DNA of 44,300 nt from Pseudomonadota bacterium (GCA_021815825.1 JAKAZO010000015.1:1-44300); one strand, 5' to 3'. Positions 35,987 to 44,300 are shown, counted from the first letter of the stretch. Notes: generated by a model not told the origin, from the sequence alone. Translations and numbers: made by a program.

Positions 35987-36693
35987 GCAGCGCGCTCGCC
36001 GTCGAGGGCATCGACGTATTCTACGACGCCAGCCAGATCCTGTTCGGCGTCGATCTGGCGATGCGTGCGGGCGAGATCGTCGCCCTGCTCGGGCGCAATG
36101 GCGCCGGCAAGAGTACTACCTTCAAGGCGATCGCCGGCATCGCGCCACCACGCCGCGGGCGGGTGCGCTTCGGTGAACGCGACCTGGCGGGCCTGCCGCC
36201 GCATCGCATCGCGCGTGCGGGCATCGGCTACGTGCCGGAGGATCGGCAGGTGTTTCCCGAGCACAGTGTCGAGGACAATCTGGCGATCGGCGCCAAGCCC
36301 GGGCCGGCGGGACAGCGCTTCTGGACGATTTCGACGGTCTACGAGGTGCTGCCGGAGCTGCACCGGCTGCGCGCGCGCGCAGCCGGGCGGCTTTCCGGTG
36401 GCGAGCAGCAGATGCTGACCATCGCGCGCGCGCTGATGGGCAACCCCGATCTGCTGCTGCTGGACGAACCGACCGAGGGGCTGGCGCCGGTGGTGGTCGA
36501 GCGCATCATGGCGCTGCTGCATCGGCTGCGGACGATGGGCATGACGGTGCTGCTGGCCGAACAGAACATGTTCTTCTGCGTCGATGTCGCCGACGAGATC
36601 GTCATCATCGACAAGGGCCAGATCGTCCACCGCGACACCGCCGAACGGTTGAGCCAGGACGAGGAGATCAAGCGCCGCTACCTGGCGGTGTGA
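35983..36693 (+). CDS. ABC transporter ATPase, LivF type
   Basis: A 236-residue cytoplasmic ATPase. Walker A GRNGAGKS is at 37-44, signature LSGGEQQMLTIARAL, Walker B LLLLDEPTEGLAP. Together with the LivG-type protein it drives the transporter. It is the last gene of the operon, followed 5 bp later by a strong terminator hairpin. Confidence 0.93.
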   Translation: MSSALAVEGIDVFYDASQILFGVDLAMRAGEIVALLGRNGAGKSTTFKAIAGIAPPRRGRVRFGERDLAGLPPHRIARAGIGYVPEDRQVFPEHSVEDNLAIGAKPGPAGQRFWTISTVYEVLPELHRLRARAAGRLSGGEQQMLTIARALMGNPDLLLLDEPTEGLAPVVVERIMALLHRLRTMGMTVLLAEQNMFFCVDVADEIVIIDKGQIVHRDTAERLSQDEEIKRRYLAV

Positions 36694-36698
36694 CGCGC

Positions 36699-36742
36699 CT
36701 GGAGTCTGTCAGGCGCGGATGGAGGCGCCTGACAGACTCCAG
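36699..36742 (+). terminator. 18-bp-stem terminator between convergent operons
   Basis: CTGGAGTCTGTCAGGCGC (36699-36716) pairs perfectly with 36725-36742 around an eight-base loop, followed by CTCTTTGCTT, a short U-containing tail on the plus strand. It sits between the convergent LivF-type and ftsY genes. Stem length is unusual for an ordinary terminator. Confidence 0.8.
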
Positions 36743-36801
36743 CTCTTTGCTTGCGCGTCTGTTTCGCCGGCTACGGTGATTCCACCTACGCCGGACAGAC
36801 G

Positions 36802-37725
36802 TTAGCCGGCGGCGCCGACGAGGCCGCGGGCGAACTCCATCGCATCGAAGGGCCGGAGATCCCCGGCCCGCTCGCCGACACCGACGGCATGCACCGGCAG
36901 GCCGAAGGCCTCGGCCAGGGCAACCACCACGCCGCCGCGCGCGCTCCCGTCCAGCTTCGTCACCACCAGGCCGGTGACGTCCACCATGTCGCGGAACACC
37001 CGCACCTGCTCGAGCGCGTTCTGCCCGGTGGTGGCGTCCAGCACCAGCAGCACCGAATGCGGCGCGCTCGGGTCCTGCTTGCGCAGGACGCGGATGATCT
37101 TGCGCAGCTCCTCCATCAACGCGGACTTGTTGTGCAGGCGTCCGGCGGTGTCGATCAGCAGTACATCGGCGCCGTCGGCCCGCGCCTGGGTCAGAGCGTC
37201 GAAAGCGAGCCCGGCCGGGTCGGCCTCCGTGGCGCCGGCCACCACCTTCACGCCGACCCGCTCGCCCCAGATCTGGAGTTGCTCGACCGCCGCGGCGCGG
37301 AACGTGTCGCCGGCGACCAGCACCGAGCGGAGTCCCTCGTCGCGCCAGAGCTGCGCCAGCTTGCCGATGGTCGTGGTCTTTCCGGTCCCGTTGACCCCGG
37401 CGACGAGGATCACGTGCGGCCGGAGGGTCCGATCAGGGATGAGCGGGCGTGCCACCGGCGCCAGGATGGCGGCGATCTCCTCGGCCAGCGCGGCGCGCAC
37501 TTCGGCGTCGGTCACGTCCTTGCCGAAGCGGGTGCGGCGGAAGCTGGCGATGATCTTTTCCGCCACGGCGGGGCCGAGATCGGCGGCGATCAGTGTCTCC
37601 TCGAGCTCCGCGAGGGCGACGTCGTCGAGCTTGCGCCGGGTGATGACGGCGCTGATGCCGCCGGTGAGCTTCTGCGTGCTCTTGGCCAGGCCGTCCTTGA
37701 GCCGCGAGAAGAAGCCGAGCGCCAT
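36802..37725 (-). CDS. ftsY: signal recognition particle receptor FtsY
   Basis: SRP receptor GTPase, 307 residues, docking ribosome-SRP complexes at the membrane. The N domain is at about 1-95 and the GTPase G domain follows: P-loop GVNGTGKT at 110-117, then DTFRAAAVEQL, DTAGR and TKLDGSARGG. The long acidic A domain of E. coli FtsY is absent, as usual in alphaproteobacteria; membrane contact is probably through the N-terminal FFSRLKDGL helix. The start codon shares one base with the mtaB stop. Last gene of dapF-mtaB-ftsY. Confidence 0.95.
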   Translation of the reverse strand: MALGFFSRLKDGLAKSTQKLTGGISAVITRRKLDDVALAELEETLIAADLGPAVAEKIIASFRRTRFGKDVTDAEVRAALAEEIAAILAPVARPLIPDRTLRPHVILVAGVNGTGKTTTIGKLAQLWRDEGLRSVLVAGDTFRAAAVEQLQIWGERVGVKVVAGATEADPAGLAFDALTQARADGADVLLIDTAGRLHNKSALMEELRKIIRVLRKQDPSAPHSVLLVLDATTGQNALEQVRVFRDMVDVTGLVVTKLDGSARGGVVVALAEAFGLPVHAVGVGERAGDLRPFDAMEFARGLVGAAG

Positions 37726-38954
37726 CAGCGGTGCTCCGCGATCAGGCCGACCTCGTCGTGACCGACGACCAAGGCCTCGACGATCGAGCCAGGCGCCGCC
37801 GGACGCGTGAGACGGACGCGGGCGAAATGCTCGGAATGGCCCTCGGACGCGGTCTCGGCCAAAACCTGCACCGCATGGCCGCGCTGGGCCGCATGAAAGC
37901 GCGCCGCGGCGGCGCGGCCGGCCGCGCGCAGGCGAGCGGCGCGCGCATCGCGAACCGGGCCCGGGAGCTGCGGCATGCGCGCCGCCGGCGTGCCGGGCCG
38001 GGCGCTGTAGGGGAACACATGCAGGTAGGGCAGATCCGCCTCCTCGATGAAGGCCAGCGTCTCCTCGAACAGCGCCTCGGACTCGGTCGGGAAGCCGGCG
38101 ATGAGATCGGCGCCGACGGCGATGCCCGGGCGCAACCTCCGCGCGCGCGCGATCACCTCGGCCGCGCCGGCGCGGGAATGGCGGCGCTTCATCCGCTTGA
38201 GGATGAGGTCGCTCGCCGCCTGCAGCGACAGGTGCAGATGCGGCATCAGGCGCGGCTCGCTCTCGATCAGCCGCCAGAGATCCTCGTCGATCTCCGCCGG
38301 ATCGAGCGAGGACAGCCGCAGCCGCGGGAGTTCCGGCACCAGGGCGAGCAGCCGGCGCAGCATCTGCCCGAGCGCCGGCCGTCCGGGCAGATCGGGCCCA
38401 TAACTGGTGAGATCGACGCCGGTCAGCACCACTTCGCGGAAGCCCCGTGCCATCAGGGCCCGCGTCTGATCGACGATGACCCCGATCGGCACCGAGCGCG
38501 ACGGCCCGCGTCCCTGCGGGATGACACAAAAGGTACAGCGATGGTCGCAGCCCTGCTGGACCTGGACCAAGGCGCGCGCACGGCCGGCGAATTCGGTGAT
38601 AAGATGGGTCGCGGTCTCGTGCGCCAGCGCGATATCGCCGACGCCGCCCGGCGCCCCCTCCTCCCAGCTCTCCGCGCGCAGTTTCTCGGCGTTGCCGAGC
38701 ACGCGGTCGACGCCGGGCAGCGCCGCCCAGCGCGCCGGGTCGATCTGCGCGGCGCAGCCGGTGACGACGATGCGCGCCCCCGGCCGCGTGCGGGCGATGC
38801 GGCGGATGGTCTGGCGCGCCTGGCGTTCGGCCTCGGCCGTGACGGCGCAGGTATTGACGATGACCGTATCGGCCAGCGCCGCGGCGTGCGCGCGCATGAC
38901 CTCGCTCTCAAAGGCGTTCAGGCGGCAGCCGAAGGTGATGATCTCCGCGCTCAT
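37725..38954 (-). CDS. mtaB: tRNA t6A37 methylthiotransferase MtaB
   Basis: Radical-SAM enzyme adding a methylthio group to N6-threonylcarbamoyladenosine-37 of tRNA. Length is 409 residues. The N-terminal UPF0004 domain has C10, C36 and C67, the auxiliary 4Fe-4S ligands; the radical-SAM cluster is C136-x3-C140-x2-C143 (GCDHRCTFC). A short TRAM-like domain ends the protein. MtaB was chosen over MiaB/RimO on the CRLNAFES start and the [17 protein letters not shown] context. ATG 38954 overlaps the dapF stop by four bases. Confidence 0.92.
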   Translation of the reverse strand: MSAEIITFGCRLNAFESEVMRAHAAALADTVIVNTCAVTAEAERQARQTIRRIARTRPGARIVVTGCAAQIDPARWAALPGVDRVLGNAEKLRAESWEEGAPGGVGDIALAHETATHLITEFAGRARALVQVQQGCDHRCTFCVIPQGRGPSRSVPIGVIVDQTRALMARGFREVVLTGVDLTSYGPDLPGRPALGQMLRRLLALVPELPRLRLSSLDPAEIDEDLWRLIESEPRLMPHLHLSLQAASDLILKRMKRRHSRAGAAEVIARARRLRPGIAVGADLIAGFPTESEALFEETLAFIEEADLPYLHVFPYSARPGTPAARMPQLPGPVRDARAARLRAAGRAAAARFHAAQRGHAVQVLAETASEGHSEHFARVRLTRPAAPGSIVEALVVGHDEVGLIAEHR

Positions 38955-39781
38955 GCGGGATAGGCCGCGAGATCGAGCCGCCCGGTGAAGGCGGTTGCGA
39001 CCGGGCCGGTCATCAGCACGTGATCGTCTGCCCGCCACTCGATGATCAGTTCGCCGCCGTCGAGCACCAGCGTGGCCCGCCGCCCGGCAAGGCCACGCCG
39101 GTGCGCATTGACCAGTGCGGCGCAGGCGCCGGAGCCGCAGGCCAGAGTCAGCCCCGCGCCGCGCTCCCAGACCCTGAGGCGCAGGCGGCCCGAGGCGAGC
39201 ACCTGAACCACGCCGATATTGGCACGCTCGGGAAAGAGCGGATCATGCTCGAGACGCGGCCCAAGCGTGGCGAGCGCTACCGCGTCGAGATCGGGCACGA
39301 AGAAGGTCGCGTGCGGGTTGCCCATGGAACAGGCGGCCGGGTCGGCGAGCGGCGGCGCGGCGAGGCCGAGATGCAGCGTGTCCATCGCACGGGCGAGCGG
39401 GATCTCCCGCCAGTCGAGCCGTGGGCGGCCCATGTCGACGGTGATCAGCCCGTCGACCCGGCGTTCGGCGGCGAGCAGGCCGGCGTCGGTACGGATATGC
39501 TGGATCGCGCGTCCGCTCTCGGCAAAGAGCAGCTCGGCGACGCAGCGCGTGGCGTTGCCGCAGGCGCCGGCCTCGGAGCCATCGGCGTTGAGGATGCGCA
39601 TTCCGGCGTCCGCCCCGTCCCCTCCGGGGCTGATGACGATGATCTGGTCGCAGCCGATGCCACGATGGCGGTCGGCGACGGCGGCGGCCCGCGCCGGACT
39701 GAGGTCGAGCCGGTCCGCCCGTTCGTCGAAGACGACGAAATCGTTCCCGAGCCCATGCATCTTGACGAAGCGCGCCGACAT
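38951..39781 (-). CDS. dapF: diaminopimelate epimerase
   Basis: Converts LL- to meso-diaminopimelate for lysine and peptidoglycan synthesis, without a cofactor. Length is 276 residues. The two catalytic cysteines are C74 (GACGNATRC) and C215 (LACGSGAC), and the N-terminus [20 protein letters not shown] is standard. ATG 39781 has no Shine-Dalgarno sequence and lies six bases after a -10-like element. First gene of the dapF-mtaB-ftsY set, conserved in alphaproteobacteria. Confidence 0.96.
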   Translation of the reverse strand: MSARFVKMHGLGNDFVVFDERADRLDLSPARAAAVADRHRGIGCDQIIVISPGGDGADAGMRILNADGSEAGACGNATRCVAELLFAESGRAIQHIRTDAGLLAAERRVDGLITVDMGRPRLDWREIPLARAMDTLHLGLAAPPLADPAACSMGNPHATFFVPDLDAVALATLGPRLEHDPLFPERANIGVVQVLASGRLRLRVWERGAGLTLACGSGACAALVNAHRRGLAGRRATLVLDGGELIIEWRADDHVLMTGPVATAFTGRLDLAAYPA

Positions 39782-39787
39782 GCGCGG

Positions 39788-39793
39788 GTTATA
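39788..39793 (-). promoter_or_regulatory. -10 element close to dapF start
   Basis: On the minus strand TATAAC occupies 39793-39788, matching the -10 consensus at five of six positions, six bases before the dapF ATG. This would place the transcription start at or almost at the start codon, consistent with the missing ribosome site. Confidence 0.42.
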
Positions 39794-39826
39794 GTCGGGC
39801 CGCGTGGGCAGCGGGAAGGGACGTTC

Positions 39827-39855
39827 TTGCAAGCCACCCACCCCGCCGCTATAAG
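39827..39855 (+). promoter_or_regulatory. promoter of rpmI-rplT
   Basis: TTGCAA (39827-39832) and TATAAG (39850-39855) are exactly 17 bp apart; the -10 matches five of six positions. Transcription from about 39862 gives a roughly 130-base leader before rpmI, with a perfect stem CCCGCGA/TCGCGGG (39916-39922 with 39934-39940) that could take part in ribosomal-protein autoregulation. Confidence 0.6.
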
Positions 39856-39991
39856 CCCCGCCTTGCTCGCGCGCCCGGGCCCGTTGGGGCATGCCCGGCC
39901 GCAGCACCCGCCCACCCCGCGAGGTTCGCGCGGTCGCGGGAGCGCCACCAGCCAGGGAAACCCGGCGGCGCCGGAACGGAAAGGAGACAAA

Positions 39992-40195
39992 ATGCCCAAG
40001 ATGAAGACCAAGTCGTCGGTGAAGAAGCGCTTCAAGATCACCGCGACCGGCAAAGTTCTCGCCGGTCCGGGCAAGAAGCGGCACAACCTCATGGCGCGCT
40101 CCCAGAAAGTGAAGCGTGCCAACCGTGGCAGCCAGGTGCTGACCCATGCTGACGGGCTGACCGTCAAGCAGTGGGCTCCCTATGGTCTGAACTGA
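39992..40195 (+). CDS. rpmI: ribosomal protein L35
   Basis: Large-subunit protein bL35, 67 residues, highly basic: [20 protein letters not shown], then [18 protein letters not shown] 39992 follows AAGGAG. rplT follows after 13 bp. In many bacteria infC precedes this pair; here it does not, so rpmI has its own promoter. Confidence 0.97.
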   Translation: MPKMKTKSSVKKRFKITATGKVLAGPGKKRHNLMARSQKVKRANRGSQVLTHADGLTVKQWAPYGLN

Positions 40196-40208
40196 GGGAG
40201 GGCTACTC

Positions 40209-40565
40209 ATGGCACGCGTCAAGCGGGGCGTCACCACGCACGCCCGTCACAAGAAGGTTCTCGACCAGGCCAAAGGCTATGTCGGCCGGTCATCGACGAA
40301 TTACCGCATCGCGCTGGAGCGGGTCGAGAAGGCGCTGCGCTATGCCTATCGCGACCGGCGGGTGAAGAAGCGGGAATTCCGCGCCCTCTGGATCCAGCGC
40401 ATTAACGCCGCGGTCCGTGAGCACGGTCTCACCTATTCGAAATTCGTCGCCGGGCTGAAGCAGGCCGGCATCGAGATCGACCGCAAGGTGCTGGCTGCCA
40501 TTGCCTATGATGATGCGGCGGCGTTCGCCGAGATCGTCAAGGCGGTGCAGGCCACGCTCGGCTGA
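40209..40565 (+). CDS. rplT: ribosomal protein L20
   Basis: Large-subunit protein bL20, 118 residues, an early assembly protein on 23S rRNA. It starts [18 protein letters not shown] and continues with [25 protein letters not shown] 40209 has GAGGGAGGG upstream. An array of five hairpins follows before pheS. Confidence 0.97.
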   Translation: MARVKRGVTTHARHKKVLDQAKGYVGRSSTNYRIALERVEKALRYAYRDRRVKKREFRALWIQRINAAVREHGLTYSKFVAGLKQAGIEIDRKVLAAIAYDDAAAFAEIVKAVQATLG

Positions 40566-40574
40566 GCGGGGCTA

Positions 40575-40685
40575 GGCCAGGGGCCTCGCCCCTGGCCCCC
40601 CACCAAAGGCGGAGCCTTTGGAATCCATTACTGAAGTAATGGGGTCCGGGGCCTCCCGGCCCCGGCGGGTCTGGGCGGAGCCCAG
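40575..40685 (+). repeat. array of five perfect hairpins between rplT and pheS
   Basis: Five consecutive palindromes fill 111 bp. H1 is GGCCAGGGGC-CTC-GCCCCTGGCC (40575-40597, 10-bp stem). H2 is CCAAAGGC-GGA-GCCTTTGG (40603-40621). H3 is CCATTAC-TGAA-GTAATGG (40625-40642). H4 is CCGGGGCC-TCCC-GGCCCCGG (40646-40665). H5 is CTGGGC-GGA-GCCCAG (40671-40685). All stems are perfect, loops are 3-4 bases, and spacers are 3-5 bases. The sequences differ but the architecture repeats; H2 and H5 share the GGA loop. It may be a repeat-derived element, an attenuator, or both. Confidence 0.85.
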
Positions 40686-40711
40686 CCTTGCTCTCCCGCG
40701 GAGGGCCCGGA

Positions 40712-41776
40712 TTGGACGACCTGGCAGCATTGAAACACGCCACCGAAGCCGCCCTGGCGGCGGCGGCGGACCTGCGCGCATGGGATGCGGTGCGGGTCGG
40801 CGTTCTCGGCAAGAATGGCAGCCTCACGAGCCTGCTCAAGGCGCTCGGCCAAGTGCCCGCCGAGCAGCGGCGCGAGCGCGGGGCGGCGGTCAACCGCCTG
40901 CGCGACGAGCTGGCGGCCCTGGTGGAGGCGCGCCGCGCCGAGCTCGAAGCGGCGGCGCTCGATGCGAGGCTGGCGGCTGAACGGGCGGACGTGACCCTGC
41001 CGCCGCTCGCGGCCCCGGCCGGCTCGATCCATCCGATCAGCCGCACCATCGAGGAGATGACGGCGATCTTCGGCGCCATGGGCTTCACCGTCGGCGAGGG
41101 GCCGGACATCGAGACCGACTGGCATAATTTCTCCGCCCTCAACATCCCCGGGCACCACCCCGCGCGCGCCGATCACGACACGTTCTATCTGCCCGGCACG
41201 CGCGACGGCCGGCCGCTGGTGCTGCGCACCCATACCTCCAACGTCCAGATCATCACGCTGCTGACGCGCGAGCCACCGTTCCGCGTCATCGCCCCCGGGC
41301 GCACCTACCGCGCCGATCACGATGCCACGCACAGCCCGATGTTCCATCAATGCGAGGGCATCGTCGTCGACCGGGATATCACGCTGGCGCATCTCAAGGG
41401 CTGCCTGGTCGATTTCCTGCGCGCCTTTTTCGCCCTGCCCGACCTGAAAGTGCGCTTCCGGGCCAGCTACTTCCCATTCACCGAGCCCTCGATGGAGGTC
41501 GATATCGGCTGGAACCGTCGCACCGGCGAGATCGGCGCCGGCGGCGACTGGCTGGAGATTCTCGGCTCCGGCATGGTGCACCCGCGCGTGCTGGCAAATT
41601 GCGGGCTCGATCCGCGCGAATGGCAAGGCTTCGCCTTCGGCATGGGCGTCGAGCGGGTGGCCATGCTCAAGCACGGCATCGCGGACCTGCGCCCCTTCTA
41701 TGACAGCGACCTGCGCTGGCTGCGCCATTACGGGTTCTCCGCGCTCGCGCCGGCGATGCTGCACGAGGGGCTGTGA
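40712..41776 (+). CDS. pheS: phenylalanyl-tRNA synthetase alpha subunit
   Basis: Catalytic subunit of class II PheRS, 354 residues. The N-terminal coiled coil spans about 1-85; the aminoacylation core has HPISRTIEEM, GFTVGEGPDIETDWHNF, motif 2 (FRVIAPGRTYRADHDATHSPMFHQCEG) and motif 3 (GFAFGMGVERVAMLKHGI). The start is taken as TTG 40712 (LDDLAALKH matches family N-termini) because GGAGGG lies six bases upstream; a TTG at 40688 would add eight residues but falls just after the hairpin array. pheT follows after 3 bp. Confidence 0.95.
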   Translation: MDDLAALKHATEAALAAAADLRAWDAVRVGVLGKNGSLTSLLKALGQVPAEQRRERGAAVNRLRDELAALVEARRAELEAAALDARLAAERADVTLPPLAAPAGSIHPISRTIEEMTAIFGAMGFTVGEGPDIETDWHNFSALNIPGHHPARADHDTFYLPGTRDGRPLVLRTHTSNVQIITLLTREPPFRVIAPGRTYRADHDATHSPMFHQCEGIVVDRDITLAHLKGCLVDFLRAFFALPDLKVRFRASYFPFTEPSMEVDIGWNRRTGEIGAGGDWLEILGSGMVHPRVLANCGLDPREWQGFAFGMGVERVAMLKHGIADLRPFYDSDLRWLRHYGFSALAPAMLHEGL

Positions 41777-41779
41777 GCG

Positions 41780-44245
41780 ATGAAGTTCACCCTCTCCTGG
41801 CTCCGCACCCATCTCGACACCGACGCGCCGCTCGAGCGTCTGACGGACACGCTCAGCGCGATCGGGCTCGAAGTCGAGGCGGTCGAGAATCGCGCCGCCG
41901 TGCTGGCACCGTTTCGCATCGCCGAGGTGATCGAGGCGGTGCAGCACCCGAACGCCGACAGGCTGCGTGCCTGCCGCGTCGATATCGGGGAGGGTGCGCC
42001 CGTGTCCGTGGTGTGCGGGGCGCCGAATGCGCGCGGCGGCATGAAGGCGGTCTTCGCCCCGCCCGGCAGTTTCATCCCCGGTACCGGCATCACGCTGAAA
42101 ACCGGCGAGATCCGCGGCGTCGTCAGCGCCGGGATGCTGCTCTCGGCGCGCGAGATGGGGCTCGGCGAGGATCATGCCGGCATCGTCGATCTGCCCGCGG
42201 ACGCGCCGGTCGGCACGCCCTATGCGCGCTGGGCCGGGCTGGACGATCCGGTGATCGAGATCGCGGTCACCCCCAATCGCGGCGACGCGCTTAGCGTGCG
42301 CGGCGTGGCGAGGGATCTGGCCGCGGCGGGAATGGGCCGGCTCAAGCCCTGGGCGGCGCCGCCGGTGCCGGGGAGCTACCCGAGCCCGATCGTCTGGCGC
42401 ACCGAGTGGGCGGAGGCTTGCCCCTCCGTGCTCGGCCGTGCCATCCGCGGCGTGCGCAACGGCCCGAGCCCGCGCTGGCTCGCCGACCGCCTCATTGCCA
42501 TCGGGCTGCGCCCGATCAGCGCGCTGGTCGACATCACCAATTTCTTCACCATCGATCTCGGCCGCCCGCTGCATGTGTTCGACATCGCCAAGCTTGCCGG
42601 CCCGGCGCTGGTGATGCGCCGCGGCGCGGGCGAGGTGTTCCGCGGTCTGCACGGGCGTGACGTGACAGTCACCGCGGAGGATTGCGTCATCGCCGATGCG
42701 GCCGGGGTGCAGTCGCTGGCCGGCATCGTCGGCGGCGAGGCGACCGGCTGCGATGAACGCACGACGGACGTGTTCATCGAGTGCGCCCTGTTCGACCCGG
42801 TGCGAATCGGCCTCACCGGCCGGCGGCAGCAGATCGCTTCCGACGCGCGGGCCCGCTTCGAGCGCGGCATCGACGTGGCGCTGATGCCGGCCGCGCTGGA
42901 GGCGGCGACGCGCATGATGCTTGACCATTGCGGCGGCGAGGCATCGGATGTGGTGACGGCGGGCGCGGCGCCGGACCGGCGCCGATCGGCGCGGCTGCGC
43001 TTCGCGCGCCTGGCCAGCTTCGGCGGTGCCGAGGTGCCAGCCGCGGAGGCCGTCGCGATTCTCGAGCGCCTCGGCTTCGCCGTCGAAGAGCGGACCGAGA
43101 CCGAACTCCGCGTCGCGGTCCCGTCGTGGCGCAACGACGTCGCCGGCGCCCCGGCGCTCGACCCCGCGCCTGGCCTGGCCCCTGAGCGCGCCGAACGGGC
43201 GGTTGCCGGCACCGAGGCGATCGAACCGGAGTGCGATCTGATCGAGGAGGTGCTGCGCATCCGCGGTCTCGACGCCATCGCTCCCGTCTCGCTGCCGCGC
43301 GCGGCCCCGGTGCCCATGGCGACGCTGACCCCGGCGCAGGGCCGCGCGGCGCTGGCGCGGCGGGCCTTGGCGGCGCGCGGCCTGGCGGAGTGCGTCTCGT
43401 TCAGCTTCCTGGCGCGCGAAACCGCGGCCCTGTTCGGCGCGACCCCGGAGGCGCTGCGTCTGCTCAACCCGATCGCCAGCGACCTCGATCAGCTTCGTCC
43501 GACCCCGCTGGCGAGCCTGGCGCTCGCCGCCAGGGGCAACGCCGCGCGGGGCTTCGCCGATGCGGCCCTGTTCGAGATTGGTCCGGGCTTCGAGGATGAC
43601 AGCCTGGCCGGCCAGCGCGCGATCGCCGCCGGGCTGCGCACCGGGATGACGCCGCGCCACTGGCGCGCGGCGGCCCGCCCGGTGGAGTGGGTGGATGCGA
43701 AGGACGATGCGCTGGCCCTGCTCGCCGCGCTTGGCGTGCCCGCGGACAGCCTGACGAGCACGCGCGAGGCACCGGATTTTTATCATCCCGGCCGGTCCGG
43801 GGTGGTGCGTCAGGGACCGAAAACGGTGCTCGCCCGCTTCGGCGAACTTCATCCGCGGCTTGTCGGCGCGCTGGATCTGCCGCCCGCCTGCGCCTTCGAG
43901 CTCTTCCTCGATGCCATCCCGGAGCCGAAGCGCCGCCGGCGGGCCGCGCTGGAGCTGTCGCCGTTCCAGCCGCTGCGGCGCGATTTCGCCTTTCTCGTCG
44001 AAGCCTCGGTCAGCGCCGAGGCCTTGCTGCGTGCCGCCCGTGGCGCCGAGCGGGGGCTGATTTCCGGCGTCGCACTGTTCGACGTCTACGAAGGCGAGAA
44101 ACTGCCCCCCGGCCAGAAATCGCTGGCGATCGAGGTGACATTCCAGCCCCGCGAGCGGACGTTCACCGACGCTGAGATCGAGGCGCTCGCCGCGAAAGTG
44201 ATCGCGGCGGTGATGAAGGCGACCGGCGCGACGCTGCGGGGATAG
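41780..44245 (+). CDS. pheT: phenylalanyl-tRNA synthetase beta subunit
   Basis: Beta subunit of the (alpha-beta)2 PheRS, 821 residues. Domains in order are a tRNA-binding EMAP-like domain (about 39-150), B3/B4 editing domain (about 210-380), B5 DNA-binding-like domain (about 395-490), the catalytic-like core, and a C-terminal FDX-ACB anticodon-binding domain (about 725-821). Between PSWRNDV (448-454) and ECDLIEEVLRIRGLD (484 on) there is an extra ~29-residue Ala/Pro-rich segment; most bacterial PheT proteins join these directly. ATG 41780 is 3 bp after the pheS stop. Confidence 0.96.
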   Translation: MKFTLSWLRTHLDTDAPLERLTDTLSAIGLEVEAVENRAAVLAPFRIAEVIEAVQHPNADRLRACRVDIGEGAPVSVVCGAPNARGGMKAVFAPPGSFIPGTGITLKTGEIRGVVSAGMLLSAREMGLGEDHAGIVDLPADAPVGTPYARWAGLDDPVIEIAVTPNRGDALSVRGVARDLAAAGMGRLKPWAAPPVPGSYPSPIVWRTEWAEACPSVLGRAIRGVRNGPSPRWLADRLIAIGLRPISALVDITNFFTIDLGRPLHVFDIAKLAGPALVMRRGAGEVFRGLHGRDVTVTAEDCVIADAAGVQSLAGIVGGEATGCDERTTDVFIECALFDPVRIGLTGRRQQIASDARARFERGIDVALMPAALEAATRMMLDHCGGEASDVVTAGAAPDRRRSARLRFARLASFGGAEVPAAEAVAILERLGFAVEERTETELRVAVPSWRNDVAGAPALDPAPGLAPERAERAVAGTEAIEPECDLIEEVLRIRGLDAIAPVSLPRAAPVPMATLTPAQGRAALARRALAARGLAECVSFSFLARETAALFGATPEALRLLNPIASDLDQLRPTPLASLALAARGNAARGFADAALFEIGPGFEDDSLAGQRAIAAGLRTGMTPRHWRAAARPVEWVDAKDDALALLAALGVPADSLTSTREAPDFYHPGRSGVVRQGPKTVLARFGELHPRLVGALDLPPACAFELFLDAIPEPKRRRRAALELSPFQPLRRDFAFLVEASVSAEALLRAARGAERGLISGVALFDVYEGEKLPPGQKSLAIEVTFQPRERTFTDAEIEALAAKVIAAVMKATGATLRG

Positions 44246-44253
44246 GCGCCGCC

Positions 44254-44300
44254 GTGGGCGCCTTCTCGCCATTTTACTACTTCGCCGGCATGGCGCTGCT
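44254..44300 (+). CDS. possible start of another gene, cut by the window edge
   Basis: From GTG 44254 the frame stays open to the right edge and encodes a hydrophobic, aromatic start (GAFSPFYYFAGMALL), as would begin a membrane protein. It starts 8 bp after pheT, with no clear ribosome site. Too short to identify. Confidence 0.25.
   Translation, partial: MGAFSPFYYFAGMAL

Noticed and set aside
40628-44272. A 1214-codon open frame antisense to pheS and pheT
   Set aside because: High GC3 leaves the antisense frame free of stops; the translation is Arg/Gly/His-rich with no domain, while the plus strand encodes complete PheS and PheT.

Overview
The window looks like chromosomal DNA of a high-GC alphaproteobacterium, most likely in or near the Acetobacterales/Rhodospirillales. 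The evidence is strong GC3 bias (with long spurious open frames antisense to almost every gene), the gene orders serC-serA, dapF-mtaB-ftsY and rpmI-rplT-pheS-pheT, a twin-arginine urea transporter operon fused to a urease operon, and a roughly 29-residue insertion in PheT. The family-level placement is inference. I see no phage, insertion sequence, CRISPR array, tRNA or rRNA gene.

Layout. 1-225: tail of an unidentified gene. 483-4491: serC and serA (first two steps of serine synthesis from 3-phosphoglycerate), then a PcaF-like thiolase. 4664-5320: a secreted PEP-CTERM protein behind its own AT-rich promoter. 5348-8024 (minus): a translationally coupled set of quinone oxidoreductase, EamA permease and YbfF-like esterase. 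8223-18683: a 12-gene urea operon, urtABCDE-ureDABCEFG, behind a textbook sigma-54 (-24/-12) promoter; it encodes high-affinity urea uptake plus the whole nickel urease and its accessory proteins. 18733-20294 (minus): a thiolase-fold protein lacking the nucleophilic Cys, paired with a DUF35 OB-fold protein. 20367-23436: DUF2244 protein, divergent nth, then a DUF3311/MctP-type solute symporter pair. 23567-24919: an exported HMA-like small protein next to an outer-membrane beta-barrel protein. 25298-27120: a 60-residue orphan protein and an NRAMP homologue with altered metal-site residues. 27062-28551 (minus): an MsrQ-type haem membrane protein without MsrP, coupled to a Met-containing periplasmic protein. 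28611-29267: aat. 29358-31966: MarR, OmpR-type response regulator and EnvZ-type kinase (PetP/PetR-like order). 32077-36693: a five-gene branched-chain-amino-acid-type ABC transporter closed by an 18-bp-stem terminator. 36802-39781 (minus): dapF-mtaB-ftsY. 39992-44245: rpmI, rplT, a striking five-hairpin array, pheS and pheT. The last bases may start another gene.

The core is housekeeping. The most coherent physiological unit is nitrogen scavenging: the sigma-54 promoter implies activation by an NtrC-type enhancer-binding protein, so urea import and hydrolysis would be co-induced under nitrogen limitation. I found no clear, wholly new defence or mobile system. The best candidates for undescribed biology are the five-hairpin array at 40575-40685, the NRAMP variant with its small companion ORF, the orphan MsrQ pair, the HMA-like/beta-barrel pair and the Cys-less thiolase/DUF35 pair.
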